A stretch of DNA of 33,387 nt. Origin: Bacteroidota bacterium. Lineage in GTDB: Bacteria > Bacteroidota > Bacteroidia > CAIKAF01. The stretch spans positions 1 to 33,387 of the forward strand of contig JAQCBQ010000005.1 of the NCBI GenBank assembly GCA_027621385.1, written 5' to 3'. Positions 17,378-29,031 of this stretch are shown piece by piece (positions within the stretch are counted from its first letter, which is position 1; every line of letters begins with the position of its first letter). A model generated the notes under the pieces. That model was not told the origin of the DNA, made no database searches, and was given only the letters and a program-made list of their open reading frames with translations. Position numbers and translations under genes: made by a program.

Positions 17378-18079
17378 TCAGGAATGGTGTTGGTTGCCAA
17401 CGCTTTTTAATGCCCACATGCTTGCAAAAACAATCAGGAGCAGAAGTAAGGAGTAAAACCCATCTTCCAAGGGGACGGAGCCCAAGCGAATGCCCAGATT
17501 TTCAGCATCGTTATACCATACAATAGGCAAAGCGGTGAGCACGCCGTTCACAGAAAAAAAGGGAATTAGATGCACCAACCACATCAAGCCCAGTTTCCCC
17601 ATATGTCTATTGCCCCAGAACCAACGGTGTAAAAGTAAGAGAAGCAACAAAAGGCCAAAAGTAATTCTAGGATACCAGGCATTGAAACCCAAGAAAAAGA
17701 GTCCTGCGGCGGTCAGCATCCAAATCCACCAAATGGCATTTCTGAACCGAAAAAATGGGTCTCCAAAGTACGCTTCTAAGCAGGCATAAATAAATACGGT
17801 GGCATATGGAACGGCGATAAAGAACAACCACTCTTCAATGGGAAGATGCCAGATGTAAAGCCCGGTCAAGTAGCTGGGATTAAAGCCCCAGATGCCATGA
17901 ATCGTAAACGCAATATCCCAAGGAATAAATACCAGCATTCCCATAAAAATACCGGGAAACAAATACTTCCATTGTTTGTAAAAAGCGACCTTTTTATCAA
18001 ACGACAAGACCAAGGTTGAGACCAAGGTCAACACATCCAACAGCAGATAGGTGTATTTACCTGTCCACTCGAAAATCAT
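17378..18079 (-). CDS. Lycopene beta-cyclase, membrane CrtYcd type
   Basis: Multi-TM; GIWGFNPSYLTGLYIWHLPIEEWLFFIAVPYATVFIYACL (PxEE motif); directly downstream of crtB. Confidence 0.88.
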   Translation of the reverse strand: MIFEWTGKYTYLLLDVLTLVSTLVLSFDKKVAFYKQWKYLFPGIFMGMLVFIPWDIAFTIHGIWGFNPSYLTGLYIWHLPIEEWLFFIAVPYATVFIYACLEAYFGDPFFRFRNAIWWIWMLTAAGLFFLGFNAWYPRITFGLLLLLLLLHRWFWGNRHMGKLGLMWLVHLIPFFSVNGVLTALPIVWYNDAENLGIRLGSVPLEDGFYSLLLLLIVFASMWALKSVGNQHHS

Positions 18080-18915
18080 AGCATATTCATGGAATGCCGG
18101 GCGAAAGAACGCAACAGGATGCTCACCTTTCGAGCATTGTTAATTCGAATGCGCTCCTGCATAATTCGTTCAGGTTGAATGGCCTTTATTTTTCGGAACA
18201 ATTTAGTGTAGTACCGGTACGCCAGGTAAACTCCAATTTGTGCTCCTTTAGGTAAGCGACGAATGCCCTCTAAAGCATGGTCAAAATCCTTTTGAATATC
18301 GGCTTCAATTTCCTTTTTGGCCGACAAATTGAAAGCGGTCCAATTCAAATTCGGGAAATACACTCGTCCTCTGGATTGGTAATCATCGCCCATATCGCGT
18401 AAAAAATTCACCTTTTGAAAAGCGGCACCTAAGCTTTTTGCATGGGGCTCGAGCTGCTGGTACAATTCCTTATTGCGTTCGCAGAAAACCTGCAGGCACA
18501 TCAATCCAACCACTTCAGCAGACCCATAAATATAGGTTTCGTAGCTTTTTTGATCGTGGCTGTTTTCATCGATATCCATTTCCATGCTGTACAAAAAGGC
18601 TTCAATCAATGAATGATCTATGTTGTATTCATTTACGGCCAGCTGAAAGGCATGGAGGACTGGGTTCAGGCTAATTTTACGTTCAATCGCCAACCAGGTT
18701 TCGCGTTTAAACTCATCTAACAGCATTCGTTTGTCGTGCTCGTGAAAGGTATCTACAATTTCATCGGCAAAACGCACAAAGCCATAAATGGAATATACGG
18801 GGGTTTGGAATTTGGGAGCCAACATACGTATTCCCAGCGAAAACGATGTGCTGTAGCGGCGCGTAATGTGGCGGCTACATTCTTGTACGGTTAAATTATA
18901 CAGTGGGATGCTCAT
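18076..18915 (-). CDS. crtB: Phytoene synthase
   Basis: SIYGFVRFADEIVDTFHEHDKR, GSAEVVGLMCL, AFQKVNFLRDMGDD. Confidence 0.95.
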   Translation of the reverse strand: MSIPLYNLTVQECSRHITRRYSTSFSLGIRMLAPKFQTPVYSIYGFVRFADEIVDTFHEHDKRMLLDEFKRETWLAIERKISLNPVLHAFQLAVNEYNIDHSLIEAFLYSMEMDIDENSHDQKSYETYIYGSAEVVGLMCLQVFCERNKELYQQLEPHAKSLGAAFQKVNFLRDMGDDYQSRGRVYFPNLNWTAFNLSAKKEIEADIQKDFDHALEGIRRLPKGAQIGVYLAYRYYTKLFRKIKAIQPERIMQERIRINNARKVSILLRSFARHSMNML

Positions 18916-20377
18916 GTTGAATGCGTTCGGTGACTAATTTTGAACTAATGACAACGATGGGAAGGCCTGTTCCTGGAATGGTACTGGCGCCCACGTAATA
19001 TAAATTATTGAGAGATTCGTCTTTGTTGGCTGGCCTGAATGCCCCAATTTGATTTAGGCCGTGTGCCAAGCCCAAACCACTTCCACGGTATAAATTGAAG
19101 GTGTTTTGCCATTCATCGGGCGGCATTACCCGACGTACTTCCGTATTTCCGGCCAAATCAAAACCGGTACGCTCCGATAAATCAGCGATGATGGTGTCGG
19201 CAAGTTGATTTGCATCTGACCAATCTGGCTTAAACCGTAAGTCAGGAACCGGACATAAAATGAAAATATTTTCACAGCCTTCCGGGGCGCAAGCCGCATC
19301 GCTTTTTGAAGAAACATTCACATAATAATAGGGCTTTTCAGGGTTCACAGAAAGCTTAAAAATCTTATCTGCATACTCTTGAAAATTGGTACCCAAAAAA
19401 TAATTATGATGGTGCAAACCTTCCACCTTTCCTTTTACTCCCAAATAAATGGTGAAGGGACTTAAGGTCCAATCCATCTTATCGAGAGCCTTTTCATTGA
19501 ATTTAGGTCGTCCAAGCAATTTACCGCGAAAGGATGCCGCATCTGAATTAATCACAAACACATCGGCCGTGTACCTATTTCCATGTTGATCTTCCACGGC
19601 GTTCACCTTACCATTGGTTTCGTGTACGCGAACGATTTCTGTTTCGTATTTGAATTCAACACCACGCCGTTTCAATTCTTCTACCAACTTCGTTGTAATG
19701 GTATACATTCCTCCTTTTACACTCCAGTATCCATCGTGTTGCAGTTCAGTATAATTCAACAATTTATATACGGCAGGAGTATCAAAGGGGGTAGCCCCAA
19801 GAAAAAAGGCAACTAGGCTAAAAATCACCTTCACTTCATGCGAATCGAAATGATTGTCCAATTCAGACCACATAGAGCGAAACATAGCCGGGGCATGTTT
19901 CCAGGGTACCCCAGCCATCGACATCAGGTAATCGAGTTTGCCGTTGAAGTTTTTCTTTACAATTCGATATTCTGTATCGTGAAAAATTTCTTTTGCCCCA
20001 GCCAAGTAGCGTTGGCATTTCTTGACAAAATCGGGTTCAATGTCTTGAAATTCTTGAGCCAGTTTTTCCAATTCTCGAAAGATTTGAAACTTTCGGTCGC
20101 TGCCGGCAAAATTGACAGTGTAAAGGGGAGACAGCTGTTGGTAGGTCAACGGGTTCTCCATGTTGCAAGAGGAAAAGAGTTCATCAAACTCGTAACTCAT
20201 GGAGAAAAAAGACGGCCCAAGGTCGAAGGTGTATCCCTTTTCAGAGTAAGTATTTAGGCGGCCACCGGGAGTGTTGTGTTTTTCAACGATGCGAACCTGA
20301 TATCCGAGCGTGGTTAATCTCAAGGCTGTTGAAAGGCCTCCAAGACCAGAACCAACTATAATTGCATTCTTTTTCAC
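18896..20377 (-). CDS. crtI: Phytoene desaturase
   Basis: AIIVGSGLGGLSTALRLTTLGYQVRIVEKHNTPGGRLNTYSEKGYTFDLGPSFF; C-term LYYVGASTIPGTGLPIVVISSKLV. Confidence 0.96.
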   Translation of the reverse strand: MKKNAIIVGSGLGGLSTALRLTTLGYQVRIVEKHNTPGGRLNTYSEKGYTFDLGPSFFSMSYEFDELFSSCNMENPLTYQQLSPLYTVNFAGSDRKFQIFRELEKLAQEFQDIEPDFVKKCQRYLAGAKEIFHDTEYRIVKKNFNGKLDYLMSMAGVPWKHAPAMFRSMWSELDNHFDSHEVKVIFSLVAFFLGATPFDTPAVYKLLNYTELQHDGYWSVKGGMYTITTKLVEELKRRGVEFKYETEIVRVHETNGKVNAVEDQHGNRYTADVFVINSDAASFRGKLLGRPKFNEKALDKMDWTLSPFTIYLGVKGKVEGLHHHNYFLGTNFQEYADKIFKLSVNPEKPYYYVNVSSKSDAACAPEGCENIFILCPVPDLRFKPDWSDANQLADTIIADLSERTGFDLAGNTEVRRVMPPDEWQNTFNLYRGSGLGLAHGLNQIGAFRPANKDESLNNLYYVGASTIPGTGLPIVVISSKLVTERIQHEHPTV

Positions 20378-20871
20378 AAGGTTGAATTGTTAGAATTTAA
20401 GGGATAAGTACGGGACAATTTAGAACTTTGTTTTGGCCAATACTTTGATTTAACGAATAAAAATCCAAAGGCTTCTCCATTTTCCTTACCCAAGCTTTTG
20501 TGGTGAATTTTATGCGCCTTTCGAAGCGCGAGCAAATATGGATTTTGGGTATGCTTAAACCATGAAAAGCGTTGATGAACAAAAATATCATGCACAAAAA
20601 AGTAAGCGGCGCCATAACCGGCAATACCCAGGCCGGCAGAAAATCTCCAATCCATATGTTCAGACCCACTTACAATTAAAACCATAGAAAGCAGAGCAAA
20701 TACAACCCCAAACACATCGTTCAATTCGAACCTCTTGTACTTTGGGGTGTGGTGGTCCTTGTGCAATGACCACAGAAATCCGTGCATAATGTACTTATGC
20801 GTAAACCAAGCCACTCCCTCCCAAAGGATGAAAAAGAAAAGAAACACCAAAATATGCAACCACCAAGTCAT
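20374..20871 (-). CDS. crtZ: Beta-carotene hydroxylase (fatty acid hydroxylase superfamily)
   Basis: HKYIMHGFLWSLHKDHH, HDIFVHQRF, KAHKIHHK histidine motifs; overlaps crtI. Confidence 0.9.
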   Translation of the reverse strand: MTWWLHILVFLFFFILWEGVAWFTHKYIMHGFLWSLHKDHHTPKYKRFELNDVFGVVFALLSMVLIVSGSEHMDWRFSAGLGIAGYGAAYFFVHDIFVHQRFSWFKHTQNPYLLALRKAHKIHHKSLGKENGEAFGFLFVKSKYWPKQSSKLSRTYPLNSNNSTL

Positions 20872-20934
20872 GGGTAAAATATCTGTTTTTGTAACAAAAT
20901 AGAAAAGAAAATGTTCTCGAATTTGAGCATCAAA

Positions 20935-22182
20935 CTAGTTCAAGGGGTAAAGTTTATTCTTCAACATTCTGCCTTCTATTTGACCAGAAAGCATTTGATT
21001 TTCCCAAGGGGATTTTGATTCAGCAGGGGTATGGCCTTCCGGATTCCAAAATGTAAATTCGGCATCCATACCTTCCTCTATCCGTTGCTCTGCAAGACCT
21101 AAGGCTTTTCTTCCTCCAATGGAAATGACCTGCACGAACTCAGAGGGGCTCATTCGTTCTTTGAGTTTGGTCCAAGCGGCTAGGGTAAAATTAGCTAGAG
21201 TAGATTGGCCAAAAGGTACCATTGGGAAAGGTAAATCGATGGCATCGGGGTGCCAAGGCCTATGGTCGCTGCACAGAAACGAAATCAGTCCAGATTTAAA
21301 GGCTTGGAACCAGTTATCTAAAGAGAGCTCGGGAGCCAAGGGCGGCCAAAACTTAAACTGCTCTGAAAAGTCTTGCATGGCAGAATCAGACCACCAGAAG
21401 TACTGTGGTGCTGTACCCAGTATTACTTCGTTTGAGAATTTTGAATTCGGGATGTTCATGGTGGATGACAAGAGCGGATACACCATTTTTTTATTGGTGT
21501 ATTCGGCCAAATTTGATAGATTTTGAAGGTACTCACTTTCTACAAAATTGGGCATTCCATCCAGCCCCATGGTTAAAGCCGATACTCCTTCCCAAATCTG
21601 ATAATTCCTTCCAAAATCAGGCTCGGGCAACACATTCCATAGGTGGTGGTTCGGCATAATGGAGGTGTATTTTGCTGCTTCAAGTGCCAATGCCGTCTTC
21701 GCATGATTGGGAAATCCGTCGGTAAAACCGACTGCACCTGCCTGAGCATACATCCCATAATTAACCATCCTTTTGCCTTCCAAATGTTGAGAAAGTGGTG
21801 CAAAAGCCAAGGCATTAACCGCTTCAATTCCAGAAGGAAATGGATTAAATTCCATTCCATTCATGGGTTCAGAGGCCTGCATTTTAGATGGACTTAAGGC
21901 CAGGGTGGTAATTCCTGATTTCTCCACCTGAACCATCCAATCCGCAACAGATTGATGGTGTTCTTCACCTGCCTTTGCCCCATGATTCCATGGATCAACC
22001 CAACCCGGAGAAATGCAATGGAACTGCTGGTAAACTCTTGCATCATTAGGAAATTCCTGAATATCCACTGCCATTTTCACTACCCTACCCTCTTCCACCA
22101 ATACATCAACCACTTGATCATTCCAAGAAGATTGAGGGTCGGTTACTTTCACATTTTTAATGAGGTAAATTGTATCGTTCAT
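20935..22182 (-). CDS. Dihydroorotase-like amidohydrolase, probably non-catalytic
   Basis: ISPGWVDPWNHGAKAGEEHHQSV aligns to the PGxxDxHxHxREPG region but lacks the intact HxH; SDHRPWHPD...VPFGQSTL resembles the DHOase TDHAPH region. ATG at 22182 overlaps the upstream TGA (ATGA); track start 22191 is GTG. Confidence 0.75.
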   Translation of the reverse strand: MNDTIYLIKNVKVTDPQSSWNDQVVDVLVEEGRVVKMAVDIQEFPNDARVYQQFHCISPGWVDPWNHGAKAGEEHHQSVADWMVQVEKSGITTLALSPSKMQASEPMNGMEFNPFPSGIEAVNALAFAPLSQHLEGKRMVNYGMYAQAGAVGFTDGFPNHAKTALALEAAKYTSIMPNHHLWNVLPEPDFGRNYQIWEGVSALTMGLDGMPNFVESEYLQNLSNLAEYTNKKMVYPLLSSTMNIPNSKFSNEVILGTAPQYFWWSDSAMQDFSEQFKFWPPLAPELSLDNWFQAFKSGLISFLCSDHRPWHPDAIDLPFPMVPFGQSTLANFTLAAWTKLKERMSPSEFVQVISIGGRKALGLAEQRIEEGMDAEFTFWNPEGHTPAESKSPWENQMLSGQIEGRMLKNKLYPLN

Positions 22183-24194
22183 CGATTCCACATTTTAAAC
22201 CAGAAAATTTCCAAAGCAAGGAAAAATAAGGCGAATAGAATCAGCCAGAATTGAAGATTCAATGGACCTTGCTGAGAAGCCCCTTCCCAATCTTTGGATT
22301 GAGCAATGCTAAATTGTTCTGCCAAATTCTGCCGTTCAAGGGTTGAATTCAGGCTGTCGGAGGTCAAAAAAACCAATTCTGATTCATTTGCCGGAAGTGA
22401 AACACCAAATATGCCTACGGTATCTGCCCCCAACGAAACCAGATATAAGCCTGGTCCAAGATTCCCCTTTCCCGGTCTTAGCTCATCCATCCTTCCCTTT
22501 GGAGTTCTTAAACCGAGCCATGATTCGTCTGGTCTTTGCCAGGGAGAAAAAGAATAAACAGGATCTTTAGTGTTTTCAGATTTAGGAACTATAATCACAA
22601 CATCGGCATCGGAATTGAAGTGCCACAAAGCTTTAAACGTAGCTTGGTAAGCCATTTTCAAGGCCAAGGGAACAAACAAAGGGTGTTGGACAAACTCATT
22701 TCCCTCCTGACTTAAATCCATAGAAAACACCCAATGCTGTTGTGCGTTTTGGGTTGATTTCAATACCGATACCACCGGCAATCCGTCTTCTGTGCTCAGC
22801 AGAATTTGTTTGCTTAATCCTGTGCTGATTTTGGCAGAAGGCACCACCCTTGGCAACTTCATATCTGGATCTTGTCTGGAAAAAACGTCGGCATAAAATG
22901 GGTTGGAGGGGTCAGGAGGAGCCAAAGAAATAGGTTGGCCATTCATCGCTTCAACTGCAAAATTGAGGCCCTGTTCCATTTTGAGTCCTTGACCATTTTT
23001 TGAAAAAACCCATGCCACTGTGGTGCCCTGTTCTGATTTTTGCTTTAACAGTCCTAGAATTCCACTCGATAAATTTTTTGGCCCATTTACTAAAATCAGG
23101 TCTGCACCTTCTATGCTGCTCAGAGAAACGGAGCTTTCTGAGCTCACTGAATAATCGATGAGAGCGTCCGAGCGAAATAACCGTTCAAAAGAGGTAGTTG
23201 CTTGTGTTCCTCTAAGCTCAAATACCTTAATTTTTGAACCGGCGTAAAAACCAAAATCCATTCTATTGTCTCCTGAAAATGGATCTGCATCCAAATACAC
23301 CGAGCCAAAAGACCAGCCGGAATGTTCTAATCGCGCCTTAAAGGAAATCTGCTGAGTGGAGTTTGGCGGAATAGTACTATTAACCGGAGGGAGCTCTCGG
23401 TTTGACAGATTAAAAAACACCTGTACGTCTTCCAGTGCTTCGGTCCCATGATTTCGTATTAATGCAGCGAATTCAACTTCAGTTCCGGCCAACAGAATAG
23501 GTGAGGCTACCCAAACAGAATCAATAGAAATATTTGGAACGGCCTCGACCGAAATGGGCAACAATGAAATTTGCCCAAGCGAATCTGTAGCGGTTGGAAA
23601 AGGCAGCATATTCCGTTGGAAATCTGACACAATGAGGCGCCCGAGGGGAGACGTTTCATCAGGCAGAGATAAGCGTTGGCGTTGGATGACCTCTGAAATG
23701 GTCCGGGAGGGGGCTCCTCCCGCAATTTGATTTAACCGTTGGAGTGCCTGAGATTTGGAAACAAACATTTGGTCTGAAGCAAAAAATTCACCTGTAAGAA
23801 TTTGAATTTTAGCTTCATCTGGCAAGGAATGAATGTAGGCTCTAACGCGCTGAATGGATTCCTGCAATCCATCGCCCGCCGCATTTGAAGCCAACAGTAA
23901 GCTGGGAGAGTTATCTAAAAAAATAGAATATTGCTGTGGTTTTGATTGAGCATTTGGGTTAAACGTTGGGGCTGCGAAGAATAGAATCAGAGCAGCGAGT
24001 GCCAGGATTCTACTGAGCAGAATTAATCGATGTTTTAACTTATTTCGTTGTTGTTCTTCTTCCTTTAACCTAGATAAGGTTAACACATTTGGGAAAGGAA
24101 GAACCTTATATCGCCGTAAGTTTACTAAGTGTAAAATTAAAGGAACAACCAATAGCGGGAGAAACCACAAGGCCGTAGGCTGCTGAAAATGCAT
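22179..24194 (-). CDS. BatA N-terminal domain (aerotolerance-regulator-like) membrane protein
   Basis: MHFQQPTALWFLPLLVVPLILHLVNLRRYKVLPFPNVLTLSRLKEEEQQRNKLKHRLILLSRILALAALILFFAAP is typical of BatA N-terminal domains; C-terminal TM. Start likely 24194, not 24284. Confidence 0.85.
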   Translation of the reverse strand: MHFQQPTALWFLPLLVVPLILHLVNLRRYKVLPFPNVLTLSRLKEEEQQRNKLKHRLILLSRILALAALILFFAAPTFNPNAQSKPQQYSIFLDNSPSLLLASNAAGDGLQESIQRVRAYIHSLPDEAKIQILTGEFFASDQMFVSKSQALQRLNQIAGGAPSRTISEVIQRQRLSLPDETSPLGRLIVSDFQRNMLPFPTATDSLGQISLLPISVEAVPNISIDSVWVASPILLAGTEVEFAALIRNHGTEALEDVQVFFNLSNRELPPVNSTIPPNSTQQISFKARLEHSGWSFGSVYLDADPFSGDNRMDFGFYAGSKIKVFELRGTQATTSFERLFRSDALIDYSVSSESSVSLSSIEGADLILVNGPKNLSSGILGLLKQKSEQGTTVAWVFSKNGQGLKMEQGLNFAVEAMNGQPISLAPPDPSNPFYADVFSRQDPDMKLPRVVPSAKISTGLSKQILLSTEDGLPVVSVLKSTQNAQQHWVFSMDLSQEGNEFVQHPLFVPLALKMAYQATFKALWHFNSDADVVIIVPKSENTKDPVYSFSPWQRPDESWLGLRTPKGRMDELRPGKGNLGPGLYLVSLGADTVGIFGVSLPANESELVFLTSDSLNSTLERQNLAEQFSIAQSKDWEGASQQGPLNLQFWLILFALFFLALEIFWFKMWNR

Positions 24195-24197
24195 AAT

Positions 24198-24205
24198 CAA
24201 AGGTA
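24198..24205 (-). promoter_or_regulatory. Bacteroidetes -7 box TACCTTTG
   Basis: Reverse strand TACCTTTG-ATT-ATG(24194). Confidence 0.5.
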
Positions 24206-24340
24206 CAATTAATAAAGAAACGGGGAGAGATAGTGGAAGCGGGTATTCCTCAAAAAAATCAAAAAGAAGCCGATTGAAATCCATTGAGATTCCAATCGGC
24301 GGTATAAGAGGTAGCTGAGATGTGGGGGCCTTAATTGGCT

Positions 24341-26305
<1,965 letters not shown>

Positions 26306-26324
26306 TCAAACAACATTATTCCCA

Positions 26325-26332
26325 CAAATATA
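26325..26332 (-). promoter_or_regulatory. Candidate -7 box TATATTTG upstream of gyrB
   Basis: Reverse strand TATATTTG 22 nt before the gyrB ATG. Confidence 0.4.
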
Positions 26333-26535
26333 CAGATAACCACAGCCTAAACTTCCCATAATTTGAATCAATTGACCTTATTTTTCAACAATTTTTCAGC
26401 AATTTCAATTAAAAAACCGACTTTGCATACGAGGGGCTGATGGGAGGGAAATTTGTTGGTGTTCAATGGGCAAATGGATTGGATTAAATTGGGAGGGGTT
26501 TGGTTCGGTTTTCGTCTTGTGTCCGGAGATTGGTC

Positions 26536-26689
26536 TTGAGGCATTGCGGCAGGGATTGAGCCAGGTAGACCAACGGTCGGCAGCCCCTCTGACCGCGCGG
26601 CGCGGAGGCGACCTTGGGAGCCCACGCAAGCCCGCTGGACAGAAGGGCTGCCGCTGTTGGCTACCGGTGAAAGCCCGGCAGCCGCCCAA
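26536..26689 (-). repeat. GC-rich structured intergenic element, copy C
   Basis: Plus strand TTGAGGCATTGCGGCAGGGATTGA...GACCGCGCGGCGCGGAGGCGACCTTGGGAGCCCACGCAAGCCCGCTGGAC...GGTGAAAGCCCGGCAGCCGCCCAA; the first 24 nt are identical to copy A. Confidence 0.9.
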
Positions 26690-26698
26690 CACATTTGC

Positions 26699-27751
26699 TT
26701 ATACGTTCTCCAGCAAAATGGACGTTGCCTGCCCGCCGAATCCTTGGCTGTTTATCAGTACAGATTGGGGCAAGCTGGGCAGGGCCGATTCGGGAGTCAG
26801 CATGGGCCGGCATTGTTCGGCCAACATCTTCCAGGCCCAAACCATACTGACCGCGGTAGAGGCGCCGAGCGCATGGCCGCTGAACCATTTGCTGCCCATT
26901 GTAATGGGCCTTTGCGACTTGAATACAGCATCGATCGCAGATTGTTCTGCCAAATTTCCATTTCGAGTTCCGGGAAGGTGCGCCAAAATCAAGTCGGGGG
27001 TTCCAAATGGATGGCAGGCTTGTTTCATTGATTCCTGAAAGGCCAAGCCCAAGGGATGAATCCCCGCAGGGCTAGAGGCTTTTTCCATGGCCCAGCCTAT
27101 ACCAGATATTTTCATTCCCTTTTCCGGTTGCTTGGTGGTTAAAACCATAGCCACGGCCGCTGAGGATACCACCGTTCCAATTCCTGCATTTGAAGTGCGC
27201 AGCGGCCAGGGACCTGAATCGGGATTGGTATTCAATATTCCAGATTTTTTCAGCATGGCTATGGTAGAGGGGTGTTCAGGAAGTTCTATGGCTGCCACAA
27301 CCGCCTGATCAATGAGCCCAGCCCTCATCCATGCTATGGCATTGATGAAGGCCATTCCAGAGCTGCTGCAGGTTTGCGACGCTGAAATGGAAGCGGGAAT
27401 ATTCAGAAAAGAGGCCATGGAACTGGCGTAAACTCCATGCGTGCTGAAGGGACTGCTGCGCGCATCTGGATTTTGTTCTTTAATCTGATTAAAAAGATAA
27501 GATTCATCTCCCCTGGAACTGGCAGAAAAAACGGCAGTAGTTCCAGCTTGTAGGACGGACTTCAGCTTATCGGCCATATTGTTTAACAGCTGTATACCAT
27601 CGGGATATTTGCTTTGAGGGTAGGCCTCAAGCTGAATTCCCTGCCGCCTCCAACATCCATCCTTCCAGTAAAACGGTGAAAGAGGTGTGCCCTCTGGCCA
27701 AATGGCTTGTCCATCGGCCACTTCTACAGCCTGTATGAAAATAGGTTTCAT
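26699..27751 (-). CDS. Beta-ketoacyl synthase (KAS I/II, FabF-like) in biotin operon
   Basis: SASQTCSSSGMAFINA (active Cys region), LAHLPGTRNGNLAEQSAI (first His region), GSKWFSGHALGAS (Lys/second His), SQGFGGQATSILLE. Start ATG at 27751 overlaps the bioA TGA (ATGA); track start 27823 is too long. Confidence 0.85.
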   Translation of the reverse strand: MKPIFIQAVEVADGQAIWPEGTPLSPFYWKDGCWRRQGIQLEAYPQSKYPDGIQLLNNMADKLKSVLQAGTTAVFSASSRGDESYLFNQIKEQNPDARSSPFSTHGVYASSMASFLNIPASISASQTCSSSGMAFINAIAWMRAGLIDQAVVAAIELPEHPSTIAMLKKSGILNTNPDSGPWPLRTSNAGIGTVVSSAAVAMVLTTKQPEKGMKISGIGWAMEKASSPAGIHPLGLAFQESMKQACHPFGTPDLILAHLPGTRNGNLAEQSAIDAVFKSQRPITMGSKWFSGHALGASTAVSMVWAWKMLAEQCRPMLTPESALPSLPQSVLINSQGFGGQATSILLENV

Positions 27752-29025
27752 GGTTTTAAGTAGCGCATCAACAGGTCTTCCATGACTTGATAAATTTGAT
27801 TCAATTGGACTGAATTTGTGCACAATGGCGGCACCGTGTAAAGCACATTACCAAGAGGGCGGAACAAAATACCGGATTGTAAGCCGGCCCTATACAATTC
27901 TCGTCCAATTGAATCGGTATAAAAATACCCGGAGGTATTGCGGGGTAAATCTATGGCTAAAACTGAACCCATGCACCGTGCCGAGGCCTCAGGGAAGCGT
28001 TGATTCCATTGTGCAGCCTTGTTTTCATGCGATTGCATCAAAGAAGAAAATGCCTGTTGCTGAGTTGGGCTATGCCATTCGTTTAGAGTGGCTTGTGCTA
28101 AGGCACATGACATGGGATTACCCGTAAAGCTATGGCCGTGGTAGAAGCGTTTTGCCCGGTTGGGTTGTTCGGTCCAGGTTGCCAATTCGGGAGACATTAG
28201 CGTAGCACCCAGGGGTAAGAACCCTCCGGTCAGCGCCTTTGACATGCACAGCAAATCTGGGGTTTGCAATTGTTCAGAAGCGAGTGTAGTTCCTGTTCTG
28301 CCAAATCCGGTAAATACCTCATCCGCAATGAGTAAAACGCCTTCTTCCCTCAACACCTGCAAAAGAGGAATTAATGCTTTGGCTGATTGCATCCGCATAC
28401 CTCCGGCTCCTTGCAGGAGTGGTTCATAGATAAAGGCAGCGGGTTGTTCTTGTTTAATGCGTTGTCGAATCCGATCTAAGTCATATCCAGATTGAGGATT
28501 GTATTCCAAAAAATGAACCGGAGCCAACAGATGTTCGTAGGGTTTAACGAACAAATCGCGTTCTCCGGCTGCCATTGCCCCTAAGGTATCTCCGTGGTAA
28601 GCTCCCGAAAAGGCCCAAAAACATTTGGGGCTGAGAGAAGATTGAGCGCGAAAATTCCAAGCCAATTTCATGGCTACCTCTACGGCAGTGGATCCATTAT
28701 CGGAAAAAAACACAGCCCCCTTGGGGCCACCTTTTAACTGAACCAAATGTTGAGCCAGTTCCATAGCGGGCTGATGCGTAATTCCGCTGAACATAACATG
28801 TGCCAGGGTTTCGGCTTGATTTTTCAAGGATTGAAGCAGGGGGGCATGTCCATGTCCGAAGAGATTAACCCACCAGGAGGAGACGGCGTCGATGTAGGTT
28901 TTACCTGAGTCATCCATGAGCAAGGCTCCTTCGGCCTTTTGAATGAACAGCATATCCTGCTGGTCATCGGGATGACTGAAGGGGTGCCTTAGGAATTGGC
29001 CGTCTATGAGTTTCCAGCTTTCCAT
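27748..29025 (-). CDS. bioA: Adenosylmethionine-8-amino-7-oxononanoate aminotransferase
   Basis: YIDAVSSWWVNLFGHGH, ADEVFTGFGRTGT, CMSKALTGGFLPLGATL, FYHGHSFTGNPMSCALA. Confidence 0.97.
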   Translation of the reverse strand: MESWKLIDGQFLRHPFSHPDDQQDMLFIQKAEGALLMDDSGKTYIDAVSSWWVNLFGHGHAPLLQSLKNQAETLAHVMFSGITHQPAMELAQHLVQLKGGPKGAVFFSDNGSTAVEVAMKLAWNFRAQSSLSPKCFWAFSGAYHGDTLGAMAAGERDLFVKPYEHLLAPVHFLEYNPQSGYDLDRIRQRIKQEQPAAFIYEPLLQGAGGMRMQSAKALIPLLQVLREEGVLLIADEVFTGFGRTGTTLASEQLQTPDLLCMSKALTGGFLPLGATLMSPELATWTEQPNRAKRFYHGHSFTGNPMSCALAQATLNEWHSPTQQQAFSSLMQSHENKAAQWNQRFPEASARCMGSVLAIDLPRNTSGYFYTDSIGRELYRAGLQSGILFRPLGNVLYTVPPLCTNSVQLNQIYQVMEDLLMRYLKP

Positions 29026-29031
29026 GATGCA

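Noticed and set aside
17004-17400. 97-aa and 69-aa minus-strand ORFs over copy B
   Set aside because: Overlap yidD and the repeat; explained by GC-rich element sequence.
26368-26694. 108-aa and 95-aa minus-strand ORFs upstream of gyrB
   Set aside because: Low-complexity translations through copy C without recognisable domains.
26466-27038. 190-aa and 124-aa plus-strand ORFs
   Set aside because: Span intergenic element copy C and antisense of the KAS gene; no family resemblance.
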